64,000 bases of DNA from Lacibacter sp. H407 (GTDB lineage: Bacteria; Bacteroidota; Bacteroidia; Chitinophagales; Chitinophagaceae), in the NCBI RefSeq assembly GCF_037892605.1, contig NZ_JBBKTU010000001.1, positions 2,728,001 to 2,792,000 of the forward strand, in the 5' to 3' direction. Shown in pieces: positions 53,401 to 63,100 of this stretch. The notes below the pieces were generated by a model that was given only the letters and a program-made list of their open reading frames with translations, did not search any database and was not told the DNA's origin. The stretch's first letter is position 1, and the number at the start of each line of letters is the position of its first letter. The position numbers and the translations under genes are program-made.

Positions 53401-53796
53401 TATAATGCCAATATGGGGAAGAGATATGGGATTGAAAACTTCACCGAAGAATTCTATGCAAAGCATTGGCGTGGTCCGGGTACATCAACAAGCTATCCAT
53501 CTGCTAATTTATTGCACGGCATGAATACGCATCCCAATACGTTTTGGGTGGAAGATGGCAGTTACATACGCATCCGCAATATCAACGCCGGCTATAGTTT
53601 TCATTCATTGCGAAAGTGGAAGATCAATAACCTGCGGGTATTCACAGCCATACAAAATCCATTTAACTTTTTCAGGTATAAAGGATTTTCTCCAGAGGTA
53701 ACTGCGGCAGGAAATAGCCCAATCAATGCAGGAATTGATGCGGGTGTGTATCCGCTATCGGCCTATTACAATTTTGGTATTACGTTGACACTTTAA
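50437..53796 (+). CDS. susC: SusC-family TonB-dependent transporter with N-terminal STN domain
   Basis: 1119 residues. The signal sequence is followed by an STN domain (about 41-113: N-V-S-L-K-E-I-F-T-V-I-E-K-Q-T-G), a carboxypeptidase-regulatory-like repeat (about 135-215: V-N-G-K-V-T-D-E-A-G-T-A-L-E-G-V-T-V), the plug (V-V-V-I-G-Y-G-S-Q-K-K near 225) and the barrel ending A-Y-Y-N-F-G-I-T-L-T-L. The STN domain marks it as a signal-transducing transporter acting on FecR. It imports oligosaccharides across the outer membrane with the SusD lid. SusD starts 10 bases later. Confidence 0.95.
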   Translation: MQLISLSRHFFTHQTRLAMRLTVIFLTIAFLQVSASGNSQTVNFSGKNVSLKEIFTVIEKQTGHVFFYDVALLREAKPVTIQLKNVSLEEALAAIFKSQPLTWVMENRTITILKKTVQINETSNGNIAGPAPPVNLVNGKVTDEAGTALEGVTVLIKGTGKGVTTNAAGEFAIDIPESETTILVFSFVGRETKEVNTNGKTYLTVQLLNVASVQQEVVVIGYGSQKKIDITAPVSVIKGSEIAKQPSVNPISGLQGKVAGVQITNDGSPGSSPQIRIRGVGSINGGLNPLFVVDGVWTTDIGFLNSSDIESISILKDASAGAIYGNRSANGVVVITTIKGKSGAPTISYTGSAGWQKITNELKMANAYQYATMANEVSMLNGGNELYGPNAIYNPGVSDRNGTNWFHQLFRQALITNHQLSFRGGTENVTYNYSLSYLNQEGIVETQNYQRITAKLQNEFKAASFLKIGYNLFGTMNKSNDVSGDIFRQAYAAPPVVPVRYKDGFYGDPTDYSLNSIANPQVTLDYNNQRSQSFLLVGNTYADIKLPGHFSFRSSFNFELNRGEQRNYVPVYKATTNQLNDISSLYVSRSDTKNWQLENMLFYENTFRKKHYLKVLVAQSARRDNGYWISATARNVPNDYDGQLYLSLGSNSTAYPTVANDGGSLATGSSYFGRVSYGYDGKYLLNLTYRADGSSKYTGDYRWGYFPSVGAAWVISKEKFMQQQQLFNVLKLRASWGINGNENVPGNITTLTASTLGYAVWNGAAYQSRSVISIVPPYLYWEKGVSTDIGVEATLLGSRLSVEFDYYNRDTRDAIFTVPILTSSGLGGGINANQATIRNSGVEVNVGWRSKIGRHINYSITGNYAYNENKVSAVNSGANALFGGYYSNPSQIPLTRTSVGQPIGMFYGYKAVGVFQTITEVQNSAQSKTAIAGDLKFEDQNKDGVIDDNDKIFMGNPNPKHLFGVSIGFNYDNFDLSVDLQGVAGVQIYNANMGKRYGIENFTEEFYAKHWRGPGTSTSYPSANLLHGMNTHPNTFWVEDGSYIRIRNINAGYSFHSLRKWKINNLRVFTAIQNPFNFFRYKGFSPEVTAAGNSPINAGIDAGVYPLSAYYNFGITLTL

Positions 53797-53806
53797 AAAT
53801 TACTGT

Positions 53807-55300
53807 ATGAAAATTTATCACTTAATTATAAACACAAGATTTATACCTGTTATCTTATTGATTGCAGTGAGCGGATGCTCAAAAAACTTTTTAGAGGTTG
53901 AGCCCCAAGGTCAAATAAGCGTAGAAAAGTTTTGGAAAACAACAGATGATGCCAATGCTGCTGTAAATGCTATTTATGGAAATCTGAGAAGTGCCGGGCA
54001 AGTTGGAATTGCTTCTGTTGCCATTGAAAGTTTGGGATCAGATGATGCTGATCCGGGTGCAAAACAAAGTGATATACCTGAGATGTATCAGTTTGATAAT
54101 TTCGGTGTAACATCTTCTAATCAATTTGTGGGTTCGTTCTGGGCCGGACTTTATACAGAGATCAACTTATGTAACCAGGTGTTGGATAATGTTGATACGA
54201 TGAGTACTGTTGATGCAAATCTGAAAGCAAGGTATTTGGCAGAGGCAAAATTCATCAGGGCATATTGCTATTTCCGTTTAGTTAGAGCATATGGTGGAGT
54301 GCCGTTACATTTAAAAGTTCCCAAACTGCCGGCGGAGTTTAACCGTGCAAGATCGTCGGCTGCAGAAGTGTGGGCTGCCATTGAAAAAGATTTAATGGAT
54401 GCTGAATCTGTTCTTCCGGTTACCTACACTTCACCAACTGATATTGGAAGAGCAACGAAAGGAGCAACGCAGGCACTATATGCAAAAGTTGCCATGTATC
54501 AGGCAAAAGGCAATCCTTCAAAATGGAATGAAGTGAAGTCTTATACTGATAAAGTAATTAGTTCCGGTGCATACAGTTTGTTTACTAATTATTCCAATTT
54601 ATTCCTGATTGCAAATGAGCTGAATCCGGAATCAGTTTTTGAAATACAATCGGACTTGATCATTGGTGCAGAAAGCGGCGCATCATTTCCATGGTCACAA
54701 AATTCAGAATGCCAAACGCCGGAAAATCAAAATGGATGGGGTTGGAATGTACCAAGTCAGGATTTGGTGAGCGCTTTTGCTTTAGCAAGTGATAATAATC
54801 GTATGAATGCAACGATCATTATGGTCCCGGAAACTGTTGGTGGTGATAATATTATTCAAAGTGGCAATAACAATTCACGGTATAATCAAAAAAGTTATGT
54901 GCCATCAAGTTATTACGTTTCGGGTTATCCAAGAGGCTGCCAGAAAAACATTATGGCGATACGATATGCCGATGTGCTGTTGATGAATGCAGAAGCAAAT
55001 AACGAATTGGGTAATGCAGCTTTAGCAACAACAAGATTGAACCAGGTAAGAACAAGAGCCGGTTTATCTGCAACAACAGCAACAGATCAGGCAGGGTTAC
55101 GAACTGCAATCTGGAATGAAAGAAGATTAGAATTAGCAATGGAGAATGACCGTTATTTCGATGTGATTCGGCAGGGAAGAGCGGCAACTGTTTTTGGCCC
55201 GAAAGGATGGATAGCAAACAAAAATGAGTTGTGGCCGATACCTTATAACGAAATTCTTTTGAGCGGAGGTAAGCTAACCCAGAATCAGGGATACAATTAA
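53807..55300 (+). CDS. susD: SusD/RagB-family surface glycan-binding lipoprotein
   Basis: The leader ends I-A-V-S-G-C with Cys24 as lipidation site, followed by S-K-N-F-L-E-V-E-P-Q-G-Q-I-S-V, the usual SusD N-terminus. The TPR-rich core (F-I-R-A-Y-C-Y-F-R-L-V-R-A-Y-G-G-V-P-L) and the C-terminal E-R-R-L-E-L-A-M-E-N-D-R-Y-F-D are hallmarks. 497 residues. It forms the lid over SusC on the cell surface and selects the glycan. Confidence 0.95.
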   Translation: MKIYHLIINTRFIPVILLIAVSGCSKNFLEVEPQGQISVEKFWKTTDDANAAVNAIYGNLRSAGQVGIASVAIESLGSDDADPGAKQSDIPEMYQFDNFGVTSSNQFVGSFWAGLYTEINLCNQVLDNVDTMSTVDANLKARYLAEAKFIRAYCYFRLVRAYGGVPLHLKVPKLPAEFNRARSSAAEVWAAIEKDLMDAESVLPVTYTSPTDIGRATKGATQALYAKVAMYQAKGNPSKWNEVKSYTDKVISSGAYSLFTNYSNLFLIANELNPESVFEIQSDLIIGAESGASFPWSQNSECQTPENQNGWGWNVPSQDLVSAFALASDNNRMNATIIMVPETVGGDNIIQSGNNNSRYNQKSYVPSSYYVSGYPRGCQKNIMAIRYADVLLMNAEANNELGNAALATTRLNQVRTRAGLSATTATDQAGLRTAIWNERRLELAMENDRYFDVIRQGRAATVFGPKGWIANKNELWPIPYNEILLSGGKLTQNQGYN

Positions 55301-55343
55301 ACTGTAGATGTTTAAAACTATTAATTATCAAAAAAGTAAAATC

Positions 55344-56288
55344 ATGAAACCAAATAATTATAATTTCTTAAAGGCAATTTTTACTGTAATAACAATCAGT
55401 TTTTTTTCAGCGTCGTGTTATAAAAAATACAACGCAAATGATTACGCTCCGTTGTTTCTGGTAAATGGTTATTCATATGTGAGTGAAATAGAACCCCAAA
55501 GCCTCATAGCCTATTGGAACTTTGAAGGTAATTTGAAAGATAGTGTGTCGAATACAACGGCAACGGGTACCAACACAAGTTTTGGTACGGGTTATCTTGG
55601 AAGTGCATTGCAAGGTGCAGCAAATGGATATGCTGTGGCAGATATATCAACTCAAATTGCGAAATTAAATGGCAGTTTTACGTTGAGTTTTTGGATGTAT
55701 TATCCGAGTAATACAACAACAGATGATAATTGGGTGAATATTATTACCATCACCAATCCTGCAAACTACCAAAGTTGGAATGCTCCGTTCTGCGGAAATT
55801 TTAATTTCTTAAAATATCCCGGTTCAGATCGTAATAATGGCGCAGTTTCTCAATTTGGTTATCATGTAAGAAGTGTATCAGGTACAGGAAATTGGTGGGA
55901 GGGTCCTGAGAATTGGTTTAATAACTTATGGACCGCATCGGTATATGGTAATTGGGTAAACTGGACATTCACCTACCATGCCGCTACGAAAACATTTAAT
56001 ATTTATAAAAACAGTGCTCAGTGGGAAAGTGACGGATGGAAAGATCCGGGCGGTAGCAATACATACCCACAAGTTCAAAATAGCTTTTCGAATCTGCGAT
56101 TCAATAATCCTCCAACGAAAATTATTTTTGGAGGTAATACAGATACAGGTGTAACATCTGACCAAACATGGGGCAAATCCATCAAAGGATATGATGGTAA
56201 GCTCGATGAAGTAAGAATTTATAACACAGCACTTACACAGCCTCAAATACAGGCTATGATCGGATTACAAGGAAAAGGAAGATTGTAA
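55344..56288 (+). CDS. LamG-domain lipoprotein, probable surface glycan-binding protein
   Basis: The start at 55344 gives a leader ending F-F-S-A-S-C. The mature part holds one concanavalin/LamG domain (L-I-A-Y-W-N-F-E-G-N-L-K-D-S-V-S-N, then G-S-F-T-L-S-F-W-M-Y, ending G-K-L-D-E-V-R-I-Y-N-T-A-L-T). It occupies the position of SusE/F-like proteins, 43 bases after SusD. It should bind the locus polysaccharide at the surface. No catalytic residues are apparent. Confidence 0.85.
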   Translation: MKPNNYNFLKAIFTVITISFFSASCYKKYNANDYAPLFLVNGYSYVSEIEPQSLIAYWNFEGNLKDSVSNTTATGTNTSFGTGYLGSALQGAANGYAVADISTQIAKLNGSFTLSFWMYYPSNTTTDDNWVNIITITNPANYQSWNAPFCGNFNFLKYPGSDRNNGAVSQFGYHVRSVSGTGNWWEGPENWFNNLWTASVYGNWVNWTFTYHAATKTFNIYKNSAQWESDGWKDPGGSNTYPQVQNSFSNLRFNNPPTKIIFGGNTDTGVTSDQTWGKSIKGYDGKLDEVRIYNTALTQPQIQAMIGLQGKGRL

Positions 56289-56318
56289 AAATGCTTCTGA
56301 AGATGATGAATTGAACAG

Positions 56319-58013
56319 ATGAATAAATCCATGCTGAATATATTTTTTATAAGTACAGTGCTGTTATTTGGCAGTTCATGTAGCAAGAGTAGTAGCAATG
56401 CCAGCAATCCGGTTGTGCCGGCGTTAAACATAAATCTGTTGGTTAAAAAAGTAAATGATCAGGTTGTCAGCGCATCATCTGTTCAATTACAAACCAACAA
56501 AGCTGTTCTTCTGTTGAGCTTCTCGGAAAAAATCGATAGAAGTACAGTTGCGAATGCTGTAACATGGAAACTGGTAACTACATCTTCAAATGTGCCGGTT
56601 AGTATCGGTTTTGCCAATGGTGATTCTGCGTTGATTATTCAGCCGCTATCGCCATTGGCTTTTTTGTCCCGTTATTCTGTTGTCATTTCTACCGGATTAA
56701 AATCAATCAAAGGAGGTTCATTCTCGTCGTCTTTTTTACTGTCGTTGCGAACAGGAATTGATCCTTCCGATAAATTCCCGATTATTTCGGATCAAGCATT
56801 GCTTGATACTGTTCAAAGAAGAACGTTTAACTATTTCTGGGAGTACGGCCATCCTGTTTCAGGATTAGCCAGAGATAAAACAAACACGGCGGAATTAGAT
56901 GATTGTTCAATTGGTGGTACAGGTTTCGGCATTCTTACAATTCCGATTGCTGTGAATAGAAATTTTATTACACGATCGGAGGGGTTGGCGAGGATGCAGA
57001 AAATTGTTGGCTTCTTACAGACAAAAGCAAAAACGTTTCATGGTGCATTTCCTCATCGTATAAACGGAACCACAGGCGAAGTAATAGTATGGTCGCCAAA
57101 AGATGATGGTGCCGATCTTGTTGAAACTTCTTTCTTAATGATGGGTCTGCTCACAGCGAGGCAATATTTTAGCGGCACAGATGTAAATGAAAGCTCGCTG
57201 CGTAGTGATATAAATACTTTGTTCAATAACGTTGAATGGACCTGGTTTAAAAAGGATAATCAAAATGCGTTGTATTGGTTGTGGAGTCCGAATCATAGTT
57301 GGGATATTACTTTTATGATACGGGGTTGGAATGAAACACTAATCACGTATGTAATGGCTGCATCTTCTGCAACACATACAATTTCCAAACAAGTGTATGA
57401 TGATGGTTTTGCTAATAATGGAGGGTTTAAAAATGGACAGCAGTATTATGGTTTAATCCTGCCATTGGGAAGCTCTTTTGGCGGGCCTTTATTTTTATCG
57501 CAATATTCGTTTTTGTGTATTAAGCCAACGGGATTAAACGATACCTATGCCAACTATGAATTGCAAACAAAAAATCATTCGTTGATAAACCGAGCTTATT
57601 GTATAGAGAATCCTAAAAACTATGTTGGCTATAGTGATTCGTGTTGGGGACTAACAGCGAGTTCAACAAACGCTGGCTATACTTCCTGTGAACCTGCAAA
57701 TGATGTTGGCGTGATTGCTCCAACTGCAGCATTATCTTCTTTTGCTTTTACACCCAATGAATCAATGGCGGCACTGAAATATTTTTATTACAAGCTCGGT
57801 GATTTACTGTGGAAGGATTATGGGTTTGCAGATGCGTTCAATTTGAATACGAATCCGGTTTGGATTGGTCCGCAGGAATTAGTATATAATCAACTTCCTG
57901 TTATGATAGCAATAGAGAACTATCGATCCGGACTTATTTGGGATTTGTTCACTTCTTGTCCTGAAGTAAAAGCCGGTATGCGAAAGCTGGGTTTTTCTGC
58001 TCCTTATTTATAA
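56319..58013 (+). CDS. GH144-type glucanase lipoprotein (glucoamylase-like family) with N-terminal Ig-like domain
   Basis: The lipobox is L-F-G-S-S-C (Cys21). Residues about 35-145 form a Big_5/SbsA-like Ig domain. The (alpha/alpha)6 catalytic region begins L-L-D-T-V-Q-R-R-T-F-N-Y-F-W-E and includes C-S-I-G-G-T-G-F, the acidic D-D-G-A-D-L-V-E-T-S-F-L-M-M-G-L, H-S-W-D-I-T-F-M-I-R-G-W-N-E and C-W-G-L-T-A-S. These are the marks of the DUF3131-related glucoamylase family that includes beta-1,2-glucanases of Chitinophaga. Specificity for beta-1,2-glucan is likely for the family but not proven here. Confidence 0.82.
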   Translation: MNKSMLNIFFISTVLLFGSSCSKSSSNASNPVVPALNINLLVKKVNDQVVSASSVQLQTNKAVLLLSFSEKIDRSTVANAVTWKLVTTSSNVPVSIGFANGDSALIIQPLSPLAFLSRYSVVISTGLKSIKGGSFSSSFLLSLRTGIDPSDKFPIISDQALLDTVQRRTFNYFWEYGHPVSGLARDKTNTAELDDCSIGGTGFGILTIPIAVNRNFITRSEGLARMQKIVGFLQTKAKTFHGAFPHRINGTTGEVIVWSPKDDGADLVETSFLMMGLLTARQYFSGTDVNESSLRSDINTLFNNVEWTWFKKDNQNALYWLWSPNHSWDITFMIRGWNETLITYVMAASSATHTISKQVYDDGFANNGGFKNGQQYYGLILPLGSSFGGPLFLSQYSFLCIKPTGLNDTYANYELQTKNHSLINRAYCIENPKNYVGYSDSCWGLTASSTNAGYTSCEPANDVGVIAPTAALSSFAFTPNESMAALKYFYYKLGDLLWKDYGFADAFNLNTNPVWIGPQELVYNQLPVMIAIENYRSGLIWDLFTSCPEVKAGMRKLGFSAPYL

Positions 58014-58033
58014 CTGAAATCTCAAAAAATTAT

Positions 58034-59767
58034 ATGAAGGCTTTTACTAAGAGGATTATCATGTTCGGATGTTTGTTTTTCATTTGTGTGTTTACAGCAA
58101 CCGCTCAAACAAATACAACTAAAACGAAGTCGCCACAGCTACCGTATTTGCGAACCCTGGAAAATCATACACAATTCATTGTGAACGGCAAACCTTTTTT
58201 GATGGTAGCAGGAGAGCTTCATAATTCTACCTCATCTGCTCCCGAATATTTCAGGCAGGCCATGCAAAATGCAAAAGATATGCATGTGAACACCGTCATT
58301 GCTTCTGTTGCTTGGGAGCAGTTTGAGCTGTCTGAAGGAAAATTTGATTATTCGCTGATTGACTTTATCCTGAAAAATGCGAATGAGAAGCAACTGAAAG
58401 TTATTTTGATCTGGTTTGCTACCTGGAAGAACGGCGAATCTTCTTATGTACCCCTTTGGATTAAGAAAGACACGAAACGTTTCTTTCGTATCCGAAATAA
58501 AGCAGGTGAAAGTATGACAGCGATTTCTCCTTTTTGTGAAGAAGCCATGATGGCTGACACGAGGGCGTTTGTAAAACTGATGAAATATATTAAGGAGAAA
58601 GATGTGAACCGTGCTATCATCATGATGCAACCTGAAAATGAAGTGGGCGCTTTTTCCGAAATGGACTATAATGAGGTTGCCATAAAAAAATATAGGGAGC
58701 AAGTGCCACAGGAATTAATTAGTTATCTCTTGGTAAATCATCACAACTTAGAACCGGAGTTGAAAGCATCGTGGGATGAAAACGGAAAAAAACAAAAAGG
58801 TAATTGGGGTGAATTGTTTGGTGAAAGAAATTATGCAGCTCAGAATTATTTTATGTCGTGGCAGTATGCGAAGTACATGAATGAAGTGTGTAAGCAAGGC
58901 AAAAGAATACTACCGCTCCCAATGTATGTGAATGCATGGCTTGTACAATACCCTGATGAGTTGCCCGGTAAATACCCGAACGGCGGCCCTGTATCAAGAG
59001 TGATGGATATTTACAAAGCAGCAGCACCTGACATTGATTTTATAGCACCTGATATTTATCTGCCGAATTTTAAAGAAGTGTGTGATATGTATTCACGTCA
59101 TTCAAAAAAGAATCCATTATTTATTCCTGAATGTGAAAGAAGTAATCCCGGAAAGGCATATTATGCACTTGCCACACATGATGCACTTGGCTTCGGCCCA
59201 TTTGGTATTGAATCATTAATAGCAGATAATGCATACTCGTTAAGTTTTAAGCTGCTGAAAGACGAGTTATTGCCAATCATCACACAATATCAGGGAAGTG
59301 GAAAAATGAAAGGAGTGCTGAGAGAAGGAAATGAGGATACTGCCAGCCTACTTATTGGTCAGTATAAATGCAATGTTGAGTTTACAAACAAAGGAAAGAA
59401 TGCATACGGCATCATCATACAAACAGGTAAAGATGAATTTTTGGTTGCCGGTATAAACATGAAAGTAAATTTTGAAACGCTCGACAAAACCAAAAAAGCA
59501 GTTATCGGCGAAGTGCAGGAAGGAGGATTTTACAATGAACGTTGGGTGCCCAGCCGCTATTTGAATGGCGATGAAACATGGCACAATTCCTTTTTGTTTG
59601 TAACCGGACGAAGCTATTCTGTTGGTATTGAAAACGGGAAAAGGGTATTCAAACAAATATTAGCACCTCTTCCTGTTTTGAATACTAATTTGGAAGTTGG
59701 TTTAGAGCAGCAGCGTGTTGGTTGCCCTGGTATTTATCGGATAAAACTTTATCAGCTTGGAATATAA
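58034..59767 (+). CDS. GH35-like beta-galactosidase-type hydrolase with DUF5597-like architecture
   Basis: Signal peptide ending A-T-A-Q, then a TIM barrel with L-M-V-A-G-E-L-H-N and N-T-V-I-A-S-V-A-W-E-Q-F-E. Catalytic candidates are Glu203 in Q-P-E-N-E-V-G as acid/base and Glu366 in F-I-P-E-C-E-R as nucleophile. The C-terminal beta domain (about 430-577) matches DUF5597 proteins. 577 residues, shorter than classical GH35. It should act as an exo-beta-glycosidase on fragments made by the GH144 enzyme, whose stop is 20 bases upstream. The natural sugar could be galactose, glucose or another hexose. Confidence 0.82.
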   Translation: MKAFTKRIIMFGCLFFICVFTATAQTNTTKTKSPQLPYLRTLENHTQFIVNGKPFLMVAGELHNSTSSAPEYFRQAMQNAKDMHVNTVIASVAWEQFELSEGKFDYSLIDFILKNANEKQLKVILIWFATWKNGESSYVPLWIKKDTKRFFRIRNKAGESMTAISPFCEEAMMADTRAFVKLMKYIKEKDVNRAIIMMQPENEVGAFSEMDYNEVAIKKYREQVPQELISYLLVNHHNLEPELKASWDENGKKQKGNWGELFGERNYAAQNYFMSWQYAKYMNEVCKQGKRILPLPMYVNAWLVQYPDELPGKYPNGGPVSRVMDIYKAAAPDIDFIAPDIYLPNFKEVCDMYSRHSKKNPLFIPECERSNPGKAYYALATHDALGFGPFGIESLIADNAYSLSFKLLKDELLPIITQYQGSGKMKGVLREGNEDTASLLIGQYKCNVEFTNKGKNAYGIIIQTGKDEFLVAGINMKVNFETLDKTKKAVIGEVQEGGFYNERWVPSRYLNGDETWHNSFLFVTGRSYSVGIENGKRVFKQILAPLPVLNTNLEVGLEQQRVGCPGIYRIKLYQLGI

Positions 59768-60137
59768 GATTCGATTGCCGATGGTAATTGTAGTTAGATT
59801 AATCTTTGGGAATATCAAATGTGAACTCCAAACATCACGATTGGCAATTCTAAGTGAATCATCAAAGCTTTTTCTTTGCAGAAATCCTTTGCGTTATATT
59901 TTTCATTTCGCTTTAGACGATTTTTAAGTAAGAGAAATATACAACCGATATTTCAGTGTGGCACGGTCTTTAAAATATTGTATAAATTATGGAGATAAGG
60001 GGCGATTGTAGATCGGTTCAACCAATCTTAATACATTTTTCCCCCTAAACTAAGACAGATTCATCCCTAAAGGCATTCTTCTTTTTATCAGATTTACCAC
60101 GTAAAAAGTTTTCACTTTTAAAAAACGATTGTTTCTG
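59768..60137. other. Intergenic region before the PL8 gene
   Basis: 370 bases, AT-rich, no gene seen on either strand. No terminator with a T run was found after the GH35-like gene. The 3' end should hold a separate promoter for the PL8 gene, but no clear TAnnTTTG was identified. Confidence 0.55.
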
Positions 60138-63100
60138 ATGAAAAAAAATCTCCTCTTTTTTGTAATGCTTCTGTGTGCAGTACAGTATGCAGCAGCTGCT
60201 GATTACTACACAGCTTCAGCAAGTGCTACGCTCACCGGTAATGGAACGGCTTCCGCCAACTGGACGACCAATCCCAATGGAATAACCGGTTTAACAACTG
60301 TTACTATTACAGCAACTGACAATCTTCTTATATTGAATGGGGGCACCGCCACCATTACGAATAGCGTCCCCATGACAATTGCTGCTTTAACTATAAATGC
60401 AGGAGGAACCATTGTTCACAACAACAATGCATGGTCCTCTACATTTACAATTACGGGTCTGCTAACATGGAATGGTACCATTCGAACATTACAGGCTACA
60501 TCAGGAACTAATTTCTTCAATGCAAACGGAGATGTTACAGGCACTACTGCTATTCATCATGTGAACAGTACCCGGGGTGTATACCTGGGTGGGACAAACA
60601 AAACCATCAGCTTAACGCAGCTTTCATCAGGTGTTACCAATACAGCCAACATTAGTGTCGGTCTGCAGCTGAATGGCAGTTACCGTTCCTTGGCTGGAAA
60701 TTGTAAGTTCTACAGTCCACTTGTTTTTAATACTGCAAGTTGCACTTTAGATCTTGCCGGATATAACTTACAGGCTTCTTCTATAAAAAGCGGAAACAGC
60801 ACAACCCGTTTATTAAAAGGGCATGCCAATTCCAATCTTACCATTTCAGGAACAAGTGCAACGCTTCCAAGCAACGCAGCCACCATCATTACATTTGATC
60901 CTACAGCAGCAGTGTTGAATCAATTGAACATTAACAGCGGGTATTTATCCACTGCAGCGGGACCTGTTACTGTCAATGGAAATCTCACAGTTAACGCTTT
61001 AACCTTTGGAACAGCCTCAGGCGATAATGCTACCAGGATACTGCAGGTGAACGGAAATTTTTCATTAGCCAATAACGGAAGCTTACGTGTGCAGGCCGGG
61101 GGAACTACTGCAGGAACAACTTACGATCAGGTAAATGCAACAGGAAATATCAGTATCGGAACATCAACAACATTAAAGGTTGATTTTATTAACGCATACA
61201 GCACACCGGAACAGCCATCTCTTATATTTGTACAAACAACATCACCTGCAACTGTTGCAGGAACTTTCGGAACGATTTTAAACACATCCGGTTATACGGG
61301 TGATGTAACGTACACAGGAAATGCTGTAAACTATCAACTGCTTACATCGCCAGTGCCTGCAGCTCCATGTCCAATCAGTTTAACACCTGATTTGCCATTG
61401 CTGCCTTCGAACGCAACGATCGAAGCAGAGATCAATACAATTGTGCAGCGGTTTTCTGATGCTTATTTGGGTGTAGCTGAACCAACTGCGACTGCACTTA
61501 CCAATGCCATCGCAAGTTACAATGCATTGAACATAACAGTAGACGGATACAGCATCTCAGCTCAAACAGCTGTTACCAGTTACAGTCAAACATCATTTTT
61601 AAAAACCTTTGCTCAATACCTCAAGTTCCATCCTGAGGATAACGATGTTTTCACGAAAGCTCTTAACACTGTGTGGCTGGTATCGGACAGAATGTGTAAA
61701 GGCTTATTTGAGATCGATTATAATCAATATGTGTATCGGGATTTTGCACGATCTGCTATCTTGATACCCCGCATTAAGGAGAACTCATTTGTAAAAAGCC
61801 TGTTTGAAAACGTATTGTATCAACAGGATAATTTTCTGCATTTCTGGGATCCAAACTATGTGGTAGGAATTAATGACGATCATTTGGGCAACAGCGGAAA
61901 TGTAACGATGGCTTATATAAAATGGATTGAATCTGCGGATGAGCGTTACCGTTATATGACCGCATTTAAACGTTACATCGAAAATTTCACCCGCTATGCA
62001 CCAGGTAATTCTTACGCCGGAATAAAACAAGATGGTTCAGGCTTTCATCACTGGACCGGATATCCATCCTATACATCGAATTTAAACAGCGTAGCAGAGA
62101 TCATTTCCAATTTAAGGGAAACTTCTTTTCAAATAGACAATGCTGCCTACCTGCGACTAAGGGATGCAATCATGGCTCAGCTCATGTTTACCAATGATAA
62201 TACCACGAGATTTTTAACGATGGGTGGAAGGAAGCCGGAGGAAGTTGCCACCACCATCAGCCGGTTTAGTTTGCGTAATATGGGAGTTGCCGGAGGAAGT
62301 ATACTGGGTACTGGTGCATCAGATCCTGTGATAGCAACCTATTATAATCGTGTGTGGGGTGGTTACGCACCTTTTGGTAATAGTATAAAAGCTTCTTTTA
62401 ACTCAGGTTATTTTCAGTTTAACCACAGCATGGCCGGTATATACAGAAAAGATGGATGGTTGGCTGTATGCAAGGGTTTTAACAATAATATGTTGGGTTC
62501 AGAAATTTATCCGGATGCAAATCGTTTCGGGCGCTATCAAAGTTATGGTGCAGTAAATATCATTTATCCCGGAGATGCACTTACAGGAAATGGATACGAT
62601 GTAACAACATGGGATTGGAATTTCACTCCCGGTGCAACAGTTATCAGGCTTCCCTGGAATAAATTGCATGGCGAGAAACAACGTATCGACGAACTGCAAC
62701 AGAAAAGATTTGTTGGTTCTTTAAGTTTTATCAATAAGAACGGATCTTATCTGAAAGCCATTCAAGGAACGTATGGTTTGTTTGCAATGGATTTTCAGGA
62801 AAGAACAGGCCAGGGATTTGGAACAGTCTATTCAACTGAAAATCATAACGCAACATTTGTGTTTAAAAAATCAGTGTTTGCGTTTGATAATATGTTGATT
62901 TGTTTGGGCTCCAATATTGGTAACAACGATGCAGCGAATACCACTATGACAGCGTTGTATCAACGTAAAACATCAGCAGCAAAAGAACAGGTAACAGTTG
63001 ATGATAATTTATTGCCAACCGGCACTTACAACAACACTTATACCGATAATACCAACCACTGGATTGTAGATAATTACAACACCGGGTTTTATGTGTTTGC

